A program made the translations under genes and the position numbers. Positions 1 to 7,851 of a stretch of 64,000 bases of DNA are shown here, one piece after another. The DNA lies in NCBI GenBank assembly GCA_035556195.1, contig DATMFK010000022.1:11431-75430 (forward strand), in the 5' to 3' direction. Each line of letters begins with the position of its first letter. The first letter of the stretch is position 1. The DNA is from G016756615 sp035556195 (GTDB taxonomy: Bacteria > Pseudomonadota > Alphaproteobacteria > Rhizobiales > Rhizobiaceae). Under the pieces are notes generated by a model. It made no database searches. It saw nothing but the letters and a program-made list of their open reading frames with translations, and had not been told where the DNA came from.

Positions 1-464
1 TTCTGCCGGTCGACGTCGGTGGCGCCCATATAGACCACGCAAGGATAGCCGAAGCGGGCCGCGACGGTGGCCGAGGCGACCCCGTGCTGTCCCGCGCCCG
101 TTTCGGCGATGATGCGCTTCTTGCCCATGCGCTTGGCGAGCAGGATCTGGCCGAGGCAGTTGTTGATCTTGTGGGAACCGGTGTGGTTCAGGTCCTCGCG
201 CTTGAAGTAGATCTTGGCGCCGCCCAGATGCCGCGTCAGGCCTTCGGCGTAATAAAGCTTCGAAGGGCGTCCCGCATAGAAGGTCGACAGCGCCTGCAGC
301 TCCTCGCGGAAGGCCGGATCGTTCTTGGCCTCGTGCCAGTGCCGCTCGAGATCGAGGATCAGGGGCATCAGCGTCTCGGCGACGAAACGCCCGCCGAAAA
401 TGCCGAACATGCCCTGTTCGTCGGGTCCGGTGCGGAATGAATTGGGCTCTGCCGGCTTATTCAT
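1..464 (-). CDS. trpB: Tryptophan synthase beta subunit, N-terminal part (runs off the window)
   Basis: TrpB condenses indole and L-serine to tryptophan with pyridoxal phosphate in the TrpA2B2 complex. The 154 complete codons visible from the ATG at 464 give a typical TrpB N-terminus, including a GMFGIFGGRFV segment and the cofactor-binding stretch KREDLNHTGSHKIN, whose lysine (about residue 99) forms the Schiff base. The reading frame is open to the window edge, so about the first 40 percent of the protein is seen. It lies downstream of trpF on the same strand with about 210 bp between them, the usual trpFBA order. The family assignment is certain. Confidence 0.97.
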   Translation of the reverse strand, partial: MNKPAEPNSFRTGPDEQGMFGIFGGRFVAETLMPLILDLERHWHEAKNDPAFREELQALSTFYAGRPSKLYYAEGLTRHLGGAKIYFKREDLNHTGSHKINNCLGQILLAKRMGKKRIIAETGAGQHGVASATVAARFGYPCVVYMGATDVDRQ

Positions 465-567
465 CAGCCGATCTCCTGTTGCTGCGCGCCGGGAAGGTTT
501 ATGGGCCGCCCCCGGCAAGGCCGAAACCATGGCTATGTCGCGGACCGGGCGAAAAGTAAACCGTGGC

Positions 568-621
568 CTAAGCAGGTTTCGGAAAAGTGTCCCACGGTTT
601 CCGACAAAACCCGCGGCAAAG
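568..621. repeat. Dispersed palindromic repeat, family A, copy 1
   Basis: The stretch from CTAAGCAGGTTTCGG onward is nearly identical to bases 6899-6955 behind infC. Both copies share a run of about 38 bases with three differences and then a looser CGGCA-containing tail. Each copy contains an inverted GGAAAA/TTTCC core. It lies between trpF and trpB and looks like a rhizobial intergenic repeat, not part of a gene. Confidence 0.75.
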
Positions 622-674
622 CACGAAATAGACGGCTGAGGCGTGAGCGAAGCCACGCAAGCGGGCTTGGCCGT

Positions 675-1328
675 TCACGCCCTGCTTTGGTCCTTTGCGG
701 CGCGGACGGCGCGAAAAAACTCGTCAATCAAGGCCGTATCCTTGATGCCCGGGGCCCGCTCGACGCCGGACGAGACGTCGAGGCCAGGCGGATTCGCCAG
801 GCGAATGGCCTCCCCGACATTTGTGGCGTTGAGCCCCCCGGAAAGCATGTAGTCGACGCCCTCTTCGAGTTGCCGCAGCAGGGCCCAGTCGAAGGAGACG
901 CCGTTGCCGCCCGGCAGTTGCGATCCGGCGGGGGGCTTGGCATCGAAAAGCAGCCGGTCGGCGACGCCCGCATAAGCGGCGACCCGGGTGAAGTCGGCCG
1001 GGGTGCTGACGGACAGGGCCTTGATGACCGGCAAGCCGTAGCGCGCCTTCACCGCCGCGACGCGCTCCGGCATTTCCTTGCCGTGGAGCTGGAGTATGTC
1101 TGGAGCGGCTACCGACACGATCGCGTCGAGCGCCGCGTCATCGGCGTCGACCGTCACCGCGACAGCCCTGGCCCTGCCGAGCGCCGCCTGGCGCAGCCGG
1201 CCGGCCTGCTCCGGCGCGACGTTGCGCGGGCTCTTTGGGAAGAAGATGAAGCCGACATGCGAGGCGCCGGCGTCGAGCGCGGCGGCCAGGGCATCATCGG
1301 TCTTCAGGCCGCAGATCTTGATGTCCAT
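675..1328 (-). CDS. trpF: Phosphoribosylanthranilate isomerase
   Basis: TrpF isomerises N-(5'-phosphoribosyl)anthranilate to CdRP in tryptophan synthesis; it is a single-domain TIM barrel in the cytoplasm. The ATG at 1328 gives 217 residues and starts exactly at the conserved MDIKICGLKT motif carrying the catalytic cysteine. Later motifs GFIFFPKSPR, LQLHG and the C-terminal VDVSSGVE-like phosphate-binding region (here LDVSSGVERAPG) are all present. The frame is open about 50 codons further upstream, but that extension looks nothing like the family. It precedes trpB on the same strand; the gap between them carries a dispersed repeat. Confidence 0.96.
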   Translation of the reverse strand: MDIKICGLKTDDALAAALDAGASHVGFIFFPKSPRNVAPEQAGRLRQAALGRARAVAVTVDADDAALDAIVSVAAPDILQLHGKEMPERVAAVKARYGLPVIKALSVSTPADFTRVAAYAGVADRLLFDAKPPAGSQLPGGNGVSFDWALLRQLEEGVDYMLSGGLNATNVGEAIRLANPPGLDVSSGVERAPGIKDTALIDEFFRAVRAAKDQSRA

Positions 1329-1468
1329 GGCTGGGGAAGTGGCATGAAACGTCGCCTGAGTCGAGAGCGAATGGAGAGCGAGTAGCGGGAACAATCGCGG
1401 ACGCGTTCGGTTGGCGCACCATGTGGCCGAGGCAAACCCTGGGTGGGACGCTGGCAAGGGAGGAACCA

Positions 1469-1975
1469 ATGTCACGCGGCGATGAAACGCGCGTCGGAGA
1501 CGGTGGCGGGAAATGCCGCGCCCATCATCGACCCTACCTTATGTTTTGGATCAACATGGCTCTTGGTCTAGCCGTCATGTATCTCGTCATGTTCTCCATG
1601 ATCGACGGCTGGGGTGACTTCAGGAACAATCTCAATATGTTCTATATGGCCGTGACCATGTGGGCGCCGATGGGCATCTTCATGCTGGCCACGATGCCGG
1701 GAATGTATCCGAACGGCAGAGCAAATTTCCTCCTCTTCGTCCTCTTCGCCGCGCTGACTGCGGGGTCGTTCTGGGCAACGCGAGCACAGCTATTCATCGA
1801 TGACCGCCAGTTCATCAGCTCGATGATCCCGCACCATTCCGGCGCGATCCTGATGTGCCGCGAAGCCGACCTCTCCGACCGCGAGCTCGCGACGCTCTGT
1901 GGCCAAATTACCGAGTCTCAGCGCGCCGAAATCGAGCAGATGAACCAGATCGCAGCGAGAATTCGCAGGAAATAG
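1469..1975 (+). CDS. DUF305-family membrane protein
   Basis: A 168-residue protein with three hydrophobic segments (about residues 25-45, 55-77 and 86-104) followed by the DUF305 signature MIPHHS at 119-124 and a short polar helical tail. DUF305 proteins are often found near metal or redox genes, but no reaction is established. The start at 1469 is chosen because GGGAGGAA lies just upstream. The frame is open from 1421, but that extension has no ribosome site. The next gene, on the same strand, is a peroxiredoxin-like protein 175 bp away, so co-expression is possible. The function is unknown. Confidence 0.8.
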   Translation: MSRGDETRVGDGGGKCRAHHRPYLMFWINMALGLAVMYLVMFSMIDGWGDFRNNLNMFYMAVTMWAPMGIFMLATMPGMYPNGRANFLLFVLFAALTAGSFWATRAQLFIDDRQFISSMIPHHSGAILMCREADLSDRELATLCGQITESQRAEIEQMNQIAARIRRK

Positions 1976-2150
1976 GAACAAGCGATGACACTGAAGCCCC
2001 GCTGACGGTCGTTTCCGCTAGGCGTTTCGCGGCCGAGTGCGCTCGGAAACGCAAATTGACGGCCGGCATCGGCAGCCGGTCGAGCGGGAACATGCCGCCA
2101 AGCACCCGGTTTGGGTGCGGCAGAGACCAAAACGGCGGAAGGAGAGCCCC

Positions 2151-2795
2151 ATGAGACCGGATATGACGACCGGGGCGCGGTTTCCCGATTATGTTCTTCC
2201 CGACCACACCAAGGCTCCCCGGCGCCTTTCGGATCTCCAGGGCGATCAGCTCATGATCGTCATGCTCACACGCGGATTCTTCTGCCCCAAAGACCGTCAG
2301 CACATCCACGAACTCGTGCGGTTTCACCCGCAATTCGTGGTGGGCTACACCCAGATTGTCACCATCACCACCGATGACTGGCACATCACCAACAATTTCC
2401 GCCAGCAGACGGCAGCGTCCTGGCCGTTTCTCTACGACGAGGAGCGGATCGTGCAGAAGGATCTCGACATCAAGGAATACACCGACACCTCTCACGATGT
2501 GATGATCCCGCACACGATCGTTCTGGGCCGGGACCTCAAGGTCTTCAAGGTCTATAACGGCTATTACTATTGGGGCCGGCCCTCGATGGCGGAACTGCAT
2601 GCCGACCTGCGCGAACTGGCGCGTCAAACCTACCGCGACTGGGACATCACCAGGCCCGAACTGAGGGCGAAGTGGGAAGAGGGAGACAAGTCCGACTTCT
2701 ATCCCTATGGGGACAGCTCCATCTCGATGGAGGGGCTGATGCTCGAAATGGCGGGCGCGACCGATCAGTACGCGGGCCGAGCCGACCAGACCTGA
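2151..2795 (+). CDS. Thioredoxin-fold peroxiredoxin-like (AhpC/TSA-type) protein
   Basis: The 214-residue product has the thioredoxin-fold layout of AhpC/TSA proteins: a GxxFPDYVLPDH start, a beta-strand MIVMLTRGFF, then a cysteine at residue 45 in FCPKD at the peroxidatic position, and a later PHTIVLGRDLKV strand resembling the cis-proline region. Only one cysteine is seen, so it would work like a 1-Cys enzyme if active. The ATG at 2151 follows GGAAGGAGAG with good spacing; an upstream extension in frame is not family-like. Substrate is unknown. It follows the DUF305 gene. Confidence 0.8.
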   Translation: MRPDMTTGARFPDYVLPDHTKAPRRLSDLQGDQLMIVMLTRGFFCPKDRQHIHELVRFHPQFVVGYTQIVTITTDDWHITNNFRQQTAASWPFLYDEERIVQKDLDIKEYTDTSHDVMIPHTIVLGRDLKVFKVYNGYYYWGRPSMAELHADLRELARQTYRDWDITRPELRAKWEEGDKSDFYPYGDSSISMEGLMLEMAGATDQYAGRADQT

Positions 2796-2811
2796 TCGCG
2801 CCTTTTTACCT

Positions 2812-3588
2812 TCACTCCTCGAACCGGATCGCCTGGAGCGCTGCACCGTTTCGTTTCAGCCAGTCCTTGCGGCGGTCCGTATCGGGGCACAGCTCCTTGC
2901 AGAGTTTCCAGAATTTCGGTCCGTGATTCATCTCCTTGAGGTGCGCCACCTCATGGGCGACGAGATAGTCGACGACAGGCAGCGGCGCCATCATGATGCG
3001 CCAGGAGAAGGACAGGGTTCCATCCGAGGTGCACGACCCCCAGCGGCTCGACGTGTCGCGGAAGCGGATCGCCTTGGCGCGGCGTCCCACGGTGCGCGTG
3101 TGCTTGTCCACCAGCGCCTCGATGTCCCGCTTGGCCTCGCGTTTCAGGAAATCGGCAAGGCGTCGCCCGAGATGGCCGCGCTCGCCGTGGACGATCAGGA
3201 CCGGCCCGTCGTCGTCCCGGGAAACGGTCACCGTGCCGCGTGTGCCAGGCTCGTGCACGATGAGATGCGGTACCCCGCGCAACGGGATCTTTATGCCCGG
3301 ACGCACCTGGGGGCGATCGGGCAGCTTGGCCAGACGCTGCTCGAGCCAGCCCTGGTGACGGTTGAGGAAGTGCTCGACCTCGCGCGCCGAAATGCCGGGT
3401 GGCACCGTGATGCGCAGGCCCCGTCCTCCGGTGTCGATCCTGAGCGTCAGGCGGCGGGCACGATCGTTTTCGACGATCCTGAGCGGCAGCGCGCGGCCGC
3501 CGACCTCGTGCATCCTTTCCGGGGAGGGCGCCGGTTTCGGTGTCTGCTGGCGTTTCAGGAAGGACAGGGGCATGCCGGGAGGAAACAC
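2812..3588 (-). CDS. YgjP-type (M48-like) zinc metallopeptidase, DUF45 family
   Basis: A 258-residue cytosolic protein of the YgjP/WLM family. The zinc site HEVAH (residues 212-216) followed by H222 and the preceding SSRWGSC motif are diagnostic. The first 25 residues are proline-rich and variable. A GTG at 3588 opens the frame; an ATG five codons later (3573) is equally possible, and neither has a convincing ribosome site. The family is thought to act in proteolysis, with no defined substrate. It is convergent with the peroxiredoxin-like gene, 16 bp away. Confidence 0.88.
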   Translation of the reverse strand: MFPPGMPLSFLKRQQTPKPAPSPERMHEVGGRALPLRIVENDRARRLTLRIDTGGRGLRITVPPGISAREVEHFLNRHQGWLEQRLAKLPDRPQVRPGIKIPLRGVPHLIVHEPGTRGTVTVSRDDDGPVLIVHGERGHLGRRLADFLKREAKRDIEALVDKHTRTVGRRAKAIRFRDTSSRWGSCTSDGTLSFSWRIMMAPLPVVDYLVAHEVAHLKEMNHGPKFWKLCKELCPDTDRRKDWLKRNGAALQAIRFEE

Positions 3589-3626
3589 TGATTCGCGGCG
3601 CGTGACGAGTGGAGACGGGCGGCAAA

Positions 3627-3654
3627 CGAAAAACGGCGCCGTTGCCGGCGCCGT
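3627..3654 (-). terminator. Intrinsic terminator after the DUF2852 gene
   Basis: Read on the minus strand, a perfect 9-bp stem ACGGCGCCG/CGGCGCCGT with a GCAA tetraloop is followed by five T residues. It lies about 20 bp beyond the stop codon of the gene starting at 4122. Confidence 0.85.
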
Positions 3655-3675
3655 GGCTAGGGGAAGCTTGTGGGC

Positions 3676-4122
3676 TCAGGTCTCGTCCAGCAGGCCCGTG
3701 GACGATCCCTTGTCGCGCGGCGTGGAATTGGTTGGCGCCGACTTGGAGCGATTGGCCATGAAGCGGTCGAACTCTTCCTGGTCCTTGGCGCGACGCAGCT
3801 CGCGCATGTATTCGTCGAACTCGGCGAGCGTCTCGTCGAGCTTGCGGCGCTCTTCCGCGAGCCGTTCGAGCTCCTTTTCGCGCCAGTCGTCGAACGCGAC
3901 ATTGCCGGTCCGGCCACGGCCGTTGCGGCGGCGACCGCGGCAGCCCGCAAAGACGCCGTCGGTGGCGCGGTTGACGTCGCGCTTGAAGCCGTCAAGCCGG
4001 TCGCCCCAGATGATATAGGCGAGCATGGCGAGGCCGAGCGGCCAGAACACCATGAAGCCGATCACCATCAAGGCGATGGTCGCCGGCGTCCAGGCCGGAC
4101 GGATCAGTGCATTCGTGTTCAT
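3676..4122 (-). CDS. DUF2852 family membrane-anchored protein
   Basis: A 148-residue protein with one or two hydrophobic stretches near the N-terminus (about residues 12-40, including MVIGFMVFWPLGLAMLAY), then a basic glycine/arginine-rich linker and a long charged helix (roughly residues 75-125, rich in E, R and K) with a predicted coiled coil. This is the DUF2852 layout common in Rhizobiales; the role is unknown. The start at 4122 is preceded by GGAGAAG. A further in-frame ATG lies 11 codons upstream without a clear ribosome site. It is followed by a strong terminator. Confidence 0.82.
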   Translation of the reverse strand: MNTNALIRPAWTPATIALMVIGFMVFWPLGLAMLAYIIWGDRLDGFKRDVNRATDGVFAGCRGRRRNGRGRTGNVAFDDWREKELERLAEERRKLDETLAEFDEYMRELRRAKDQEEFDRFMANRSKSAPTNSTPRDKGSSTGLLDET

Positions 4123-4239
4123 CTTCTCCCGTTCCTTCCGTTGGGGGGCAACCATGTCATGGCTGCTTCAATCGACATGGTAACGGGAAAACGGCGATTC
4201 AAGACGGCGTCGGTAAAAACCCGGCGAGTGCCAGTCCGT

Positions 4240-5382
4240 CTAACCCTTCTTGAGGGCTTCCAGGGCGAGCACGATCAGGCCGGCGATCAGCCCCCAGAAC
4301 GCCGAACCGATACCCCCGAGCGTCAGGCCCGAAGCGGTGACGACGAAGGCGATGGTGGCGGCCATGCGCTCCCGCTCATGCCCCAGCGCGATCGAAAGCG
4401 CGTTGGCGAGCGGAGCCATGAGGGCGAGCCCGGCGACCAGCACGATCAGGCTCTGCGGCAAGACGTCGAAGATGGCGACCAGCGATGCGCCGAAGACAGC
4501 GAAGATCAGATAGGCAAGAGCATAGAAGGGGCCGGTTTTCCAGCGCTGGTCAGGATCGGGGTGCGCGTCCGGGCCGGTGCAGATCGCCGCCGAGATGGCG
4601 GCGAGGTTCGTCGTAAGGGCGTTGAACGGCGCCGCAAGGAGCGAGACGAGACCCGTCACGGTGATCAATGGGCTCGCATCGGGTCGGTAGCCCGCGGCCC
4701 GTAGCACGGCGAGGCCCGAAAGGTTCTGCGATGCCATCGTCACGAGATAGAGCGGGATGGCCAGGCCGATCGTCGCCGCGACGGAGAACTCCGGCATGGT
4801 CGGGGCCAAGGTCGAAAGCTCCGGCGCGGGCAGACCTCCGATGCGCCCCGAAAGGAAGGCAAACGCTCCGCCGCCGACGAGAACGGCCAGCGCCGAAAGT
4901 GCGGGGTTGAAAAGGCGGATGGCGAAGAACGCCGCGATCAAGGGCAAGACCAGCCAGGGGTCGACCGGTATCGTTCTCGCGGCGTTCAGGGCAAAGGTGA
5001 CCACGATGCCGGCCAACATGCCCGACGCGACCGACGCCGGAATGCGTGACACGAGCTTCGTCAGCGGCTTGAACAGGCCTGTGGCGACCAGAAGAAGGGC
5101 AGTCACGATGAAGGCGCCGACCGCGTCCGCCATGGTGAAGCCGGTGGAGGCCGCGACGAGGGCAGCGCCGGGGGTCGACCAGGCGGTGATGACGGGCATC
5201 CTGGTCCGCCACGAAAGCCATGCCGTCTCAACGGCCATGGCTAGGCAGATCGCCGTGACCCAACTCGCGGTCTGAGCCTGGGTCGCGCCGACAGCCTCCG
5301 CGGCCGCGATGATGATCGCAAGCGTGCCGCCGAAACCGACGACCGCCGCGACGAACGCCGAGATCGGGATGGAGGCACGCAT
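4240..5382 (-). CDS. benE: BenE-type benzoate:H+ symporter family membrane protein
   Basis: A 380-residue polytopic protein, almost wholly hydrophobic, with about eleven or twelve transmembrane segments. Family features include WLSWRTRMPVITAWSTPGAALV near residue 60 and TNLAAISAAICTGPDAHPD near residue 270, both typical of the BenE benzoate transporter family. The substrate is not shown by the sequence and could be another aromatic acid. It lies 3 bp after the stop codon of an alpha/beta hydrolase, so the two are almost surely cotranscribed. Confidence 0.9.
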   Translation of the reverse strand: MRASIPISAFVAAVVGFGGTLAIIIAAAEAVGATQAQTASWVTAICLAMAVETAWLSWRTRMPVITAWSTPGAALVAASTGFTMADAVGAFIVTALLLVATGLFKPLTKLVSRIPASVASGMLAGIVVTFALNAARTIPVDPWLVLPLIAAFFAIRLFNPALSALAVLVGGGAFAFLSGRIGGLPAPELSTLAPTMPEFSVAATIGLAIPLYLVTMASQNLSGLAVLRAAGYRPDASPLITVTGLVSLLAAPFNALTTNLAAISAAICTGPDAHPDPDQRWKTGPFYALAYLIFAVFGASLVAIFDVLPQSLIVLVAGLALMAPLANALSIALGHERERMAATIAFVVTASGLTLGGIGSAFWGLIAGLIVLALEALKKG

Positions 5383-5385
5383 CGC

Positions 5386-6162
5386 TTACTGCGCCGCCTG
5401 TTCGACCATCGCCGAGACGGCCTTGACCAGCATATCGAGATCCTCGGGGCGCGACAGGCGGTGGTCCCCGCCTGGGACGAGCGAGACGGTCACGTCGTCG
5501 GCGGGCAGGAGGCTGACCAGCTTGAGCGCGTGTGTGTGCGGGACGTCGGGATCGGCGAGGCCCTGCAGGACATGGACCGGGCAATGGGTATCGATCGGTC
5601 CCGTCATCACGCGATTGGCGGCGCCGTCTTCGAAAAGCGCGCGGGTGTAGATGTTGGGTTCGGGCGAATATTCCGACGGCTCCTCGAAGAAGCCGTTCTC
5701 GGCGAGGGACCGCCGGTGAGCCGCCGTCAGTTGCGGCTCCATGAGCTCCGTCGTGAAGTCGGGGGCCGGCGCCAGCAGGACCAGGCCGCCGATCCGGCCG
5801 CCCTCGCCCGCCTTGTTGAGTTCTGCGATCATCCGCAAGGCTATCCACGCCCCCATCGAGGAGCCGACCAGCACTTGCGGGCCCTCGGTGTAGCGCCGAA
5901 ATACGGCAAGGCTTTCGGCGAGCCAGCGCGAAATCGTGCCGTCCCGGAAAAGGCCGCCCGAGGCGCCATGGCCGGAATAATCGTGACGGGTGTAGGCGTG
6001 GCCGGTTTCGGCGGCCCACTGGTCGAGCCGTTCGGCCTTGGTGCCGATCATGTCCGAGCGGAACCCGCCGAGCCAGACGACGCCGGGCTGCCGACCCGGC
6101 CTGTGGCGAACCGCGATCCGGCTGCCTTCCACCTCGATGCTCTCGCCTTTTTCTTCCGCCAT
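5386..6162 (-). CDS. Alpha/beta hydrolase
   Basis: A 258-residue alpha/beta-hydrolase-fold protein. The oxyanion-region motif VVWLGGFRSDM comes first, then the nucleophile elbow LVGSSMGAW (GxSxG, serine at about residue 100), an acid in QGLADPDVP and the histidine in PGGDHRLSRP, so the catalytic triad looks intact. It resembles serine esterases or palmitoyl-thioesterase-like hydrolases. The frame extends 72 codons upstream, but homology begins at the ATG at 6162. It sits immediately before benE on the same strand; the pair may process and import an ester or aromatic compound, which is inference. Confidence 0.88.
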   Translation of the reverse strand: MAEEKGESIEVEGSRIAVRHRPGRQPGVVWLGGFRSDMIGTKAERLDQWAAETGHAYTRHDYSGHGASGGLFRDGTISRWLAESLAVFRRYTEGPQVLVGSSMGAWIALRMIAELNKAGEGGRIGGLVLLAPAPDFTTELMEPQLTAAHRRSLAENGFFEEPSEYSPEPNIYTRALFEDGAANRVMTGPIDTHCPVHVLQGLADPDVPHTHALKLVSLLPADDVTVSLVPGGDHRLSRPEDLDMLVKAVSAMVEQAAQ

Positions 6163-6289
6163 GGGCCGTCTCCATCGGTCCGGGCCTTTTGACACAGCCG
6201 GCGGGCGACGGAAAGTGCCGCCGAAAGGTGCGTGGCCGGTTGATGTCGGGATGTTCGGTTTCGGATGATTTATTGTTGCGCCTGTGCTA

Positions 6290-6319
6290 TTGACTTGCGC
6301 CGCGCCGGCACGACATAGG
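6290..6319 (+). promoter_or_regulatory. Candidate sigma-70 promoter for infC
   Basis: TTGACT at 6290-6295 and CATAGG at 6314-6319 are separated by 18 bp and lie 47 bp before the infC start. The -35 box is good and the -10 box is weak. Confidence 0.45.
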
Positions 6320-6365
6320 CGCGACAAGCAACCATGAACTTCAACGGCTCGAGGAGACCACGACC

Positions 6366-6902
6366 ATTCGCAGACCATTCAAAGCCGCGGCGCCCACCAA
6401 GGAAGGCCCGCGCGCAAACAGGGACATCCGGGTACCCCGGGTGCAGCTCATCGACGAGACCGGCAACAATCGCGGCGACGTTTCGATCAACGAAGCGCTG
6501 CTGGCCGCGGAAGAGGTGGGCCTTGATCTCGTTGAAATCTCTCCCAATGCAAATCCGCCCGTCGTCAAGATCCTTGACCTCGGCAAGCTGAAATACGCCA
6601 ACCAGAAGAAGGCGGCAGAAGCGCGCAAGAACCAGAAGGTCATCGAGATCAAGGAGATCAAGATGCGCCCGAACATCGACACGCATGATTATGACGTGAA
6701 GATGAAGGCGGTGCGGCGCTTCTTCGAGGAAGGCGACAAGGTCAAGCTGACGCTGCGCTTCCGCGGACGCGAAATGGCGCATATGGAACTGGGCATGCAG
6801 CTCCTGAACAAAGTCCGCGACGAGGTCGCCGCCATCGCCAAGGTGGAGGCTGAGCCGAAGCTCGAAGGTCGCCAGATGATGATGGTGCTGGCCCCGCGCT
6901 AA
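6366..6902 (+). CDS. infC: Translation initiation factor IF-3 (AUU start codon)
   Basis: IF-3 binds the 30S subunit, prevents premature 50S joining and proofreads start codons. The 178-residue product reads IRRPFKAAAPTKEGP then VQLIDETGNNRG, with the N-domain, lysine-rich linker (KYANQKKAAEARKNQK) and C-domain in order. The first GTG in frame, at 6441, would delete the first 25 family-conserved residues. The real start is the ATT at 6366, preceded by GAGGAG with 8-9 nt spacing. A rare AUU start is a known feature of infC because IF-3 discriminates against it, giving negative autoregulation. The rpmI and rplT genes follow. Confidence 0.95.
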   Translation: MRRPFKAAAPTKEGPRANRDIRVPRVQLIDETGNNRGDVSINEALLAAEEVGLDLVEISPNANPPVVKILDLGKLKYANQKKAAEARKNQKVIEIKEIKMRPNIDTHDYDVKMKAVRRFFEEGDKVKLTLRFRGREMAHMELGMQLLNKVRDEVAAIAKVEAEPKLEGRQMMMVLAPR

Positions 6903-6955
6903 GCAGGTTTCGGAAAACTGTCCTACGGTTTTCCGACAGAGACCTGCGGCAGGAA
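6899..6955. repeat. Dispersed palindromic repeat, family A, copy 2
   Basis: Near-identical to bases 568-621. Within it CGGAAAAC (6911-6918) and GTTTTCCG (6928-6935) form a perfect 8-bp inverted repeat with a 9-nt loop. The copy overlaps the infC stop codon, so it forms the 3' end of that mRNA. There is no T-run, so it is not a standard terminator. Confidence 0.75.
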
Positions 6956-7041
6956 AAGAAGCTGAGTGGGCAGTGTGGCGATGCCGCGCGAGCCCCGTTT
7001 GGGAATGCGACGCGTGGCTGGGCGTCGGAGCGATTGACATT

Positions 7042-7081
7042 CGGGAAAGCGGTTGCGCTTTCCCGGCCCAATCGCTATAAG
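7042..7081 (+). promoter_or_regulatory. Hairpin overlapping a candidate rpmI-rplT promoter
   Basis: CGGGAAAGC (7042-7050) and GCTTTCCCG (7057-7065) make a perfect 9-bp stem with a 6-nt loop. Overlapping it, TTGCGC at 7053-7058 and TATAAG at 7076-7081 are 17 bp apart and form a plausible sigma-70 promoter about 120 bp before rpmI. The hairpin covers the -35 region. The rest of the 298-bp infC-rpmI gap holds the family A repeat and no gene. Confidence 0.45.
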
Positions 7082-7200
7082 GCCGCGTTCCAAAAAGCCG
7101 CCCGGCAGGGCATGCCGTGGCGGCTTCGTATGCTTTTCGGACTTTGGTCGGTCCGGAAACGACAAGCAACAGGCCGTCAAGGCCGATAGGAGTTAGCAAA

Positions 7201-7410
7201 ATGCCCAAGATGAAGACCAAATCCGCTGCAAAGAAGCGGTTCAAGATCACTGCCACCGGCAGGGTCAAGGCGCAGGCCGCCGGCAAGCGCCATGGCATGA
7301 TCAAGCGCACCAACAAGTTCATTCGCGATGCCCGCGGCACGATGGTTCTCGCCGAGCCGGATGCCAAGAAGGTCATCAAGAATTTTCTTCCCAACGGCGG
7401 CGGCCTCTGA
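7201..7410 (+). CDS. rpmI: Ribosomal protein bL35
   Basis: A 69-residue, highly basic protein starting MPKMKTKSAAKKRFKIT, the invariant bL35 N-terminus, and ending in a KNFLPNGGGL-type tail. The start at 7201 follows a GGAG ribosome site. It sits between infC and rplT in the conserved infC-rpmI-rplT order; in many bacteria bL20 binds this mRNA and represses bL35 and bL20 together. The 298-bp gap after infC is longer than usual and may hold its own promoter. Confidence 0.97.
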   Translation: MPKMKTKSAAKKRFKITATGRVKAQAAGKRHGMIKRTNKFIRDARGTMVLAEPDAKKVIKNFLPNGGGL

Positions 7411-7447
7411 GCCGGCCCGCGGACAAGCGTTTTAAGGAGATCATGAC

Positions 7448-7849
7448 ATGGCACGCGTGAAGAGAGGCGTTACCGCCCACGCCAAGCACAAGAAGGTCCT
7501 GAAAGCCGCCAAGGGTTTCTACGGCCGTCGCAAGAACACGATCCGGATCGCCAAGCAGGCGGTCGAGCGGTCGAAGCAGTACGCCTATCGCGACCGCAAG
7601 AACCGCAAGCGTTCGTTCCGGGCGCTCTGGATCCAGCGCATCAATGCCGCTGTCCACGAGCAGGGTCTGACCTATGGCCGCTTCATCGATGGCCTGAACA
7701 AGGCCGGCATCCAGATCGACCGCAAGGTTCTGTCGGATCTCGCGATCCACGAGCCGCAGGCATTCGCCGCCCTGGTCGCCAAGGCCAAGGTTGCGCTCGA
7801 ATATCTGAAGAACACCACCCCGAATGCGTTTGAGAGCGCTGTCGCCTAA
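7448..7849 (+). CDS. rplT: Ribosomal protein bL20
   Basis: A 133-residue basic protein starting MARVKRGVTAHAKHKKVLK, with the RNA-binding N-terminal extension and the globular domain (RSFRALWIQRINAA near residues 60-75) of bL20. bL20 is an early 50S assembly protein binding 23S rRNA domain I and often represses its own operon. It lies 37 bp after rpmI. The stop codon is directly followed by a two-state RNA fold and a terminator before pheS. Confidence 0.97.
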   Translation: MARVKRGVTAHAKHKKVLKAAKGFYGRRKNTIRIAKQAVERSKQYAYRDRKNRKRSFRALWIQRINAAVHEQGLTYGRFIDGLNKAGIQIDRKVLSDLAIHEPQAFAALVAKAKVALEYLKNTTPNAFESAVA

Positions 7850-7851
7850 GA

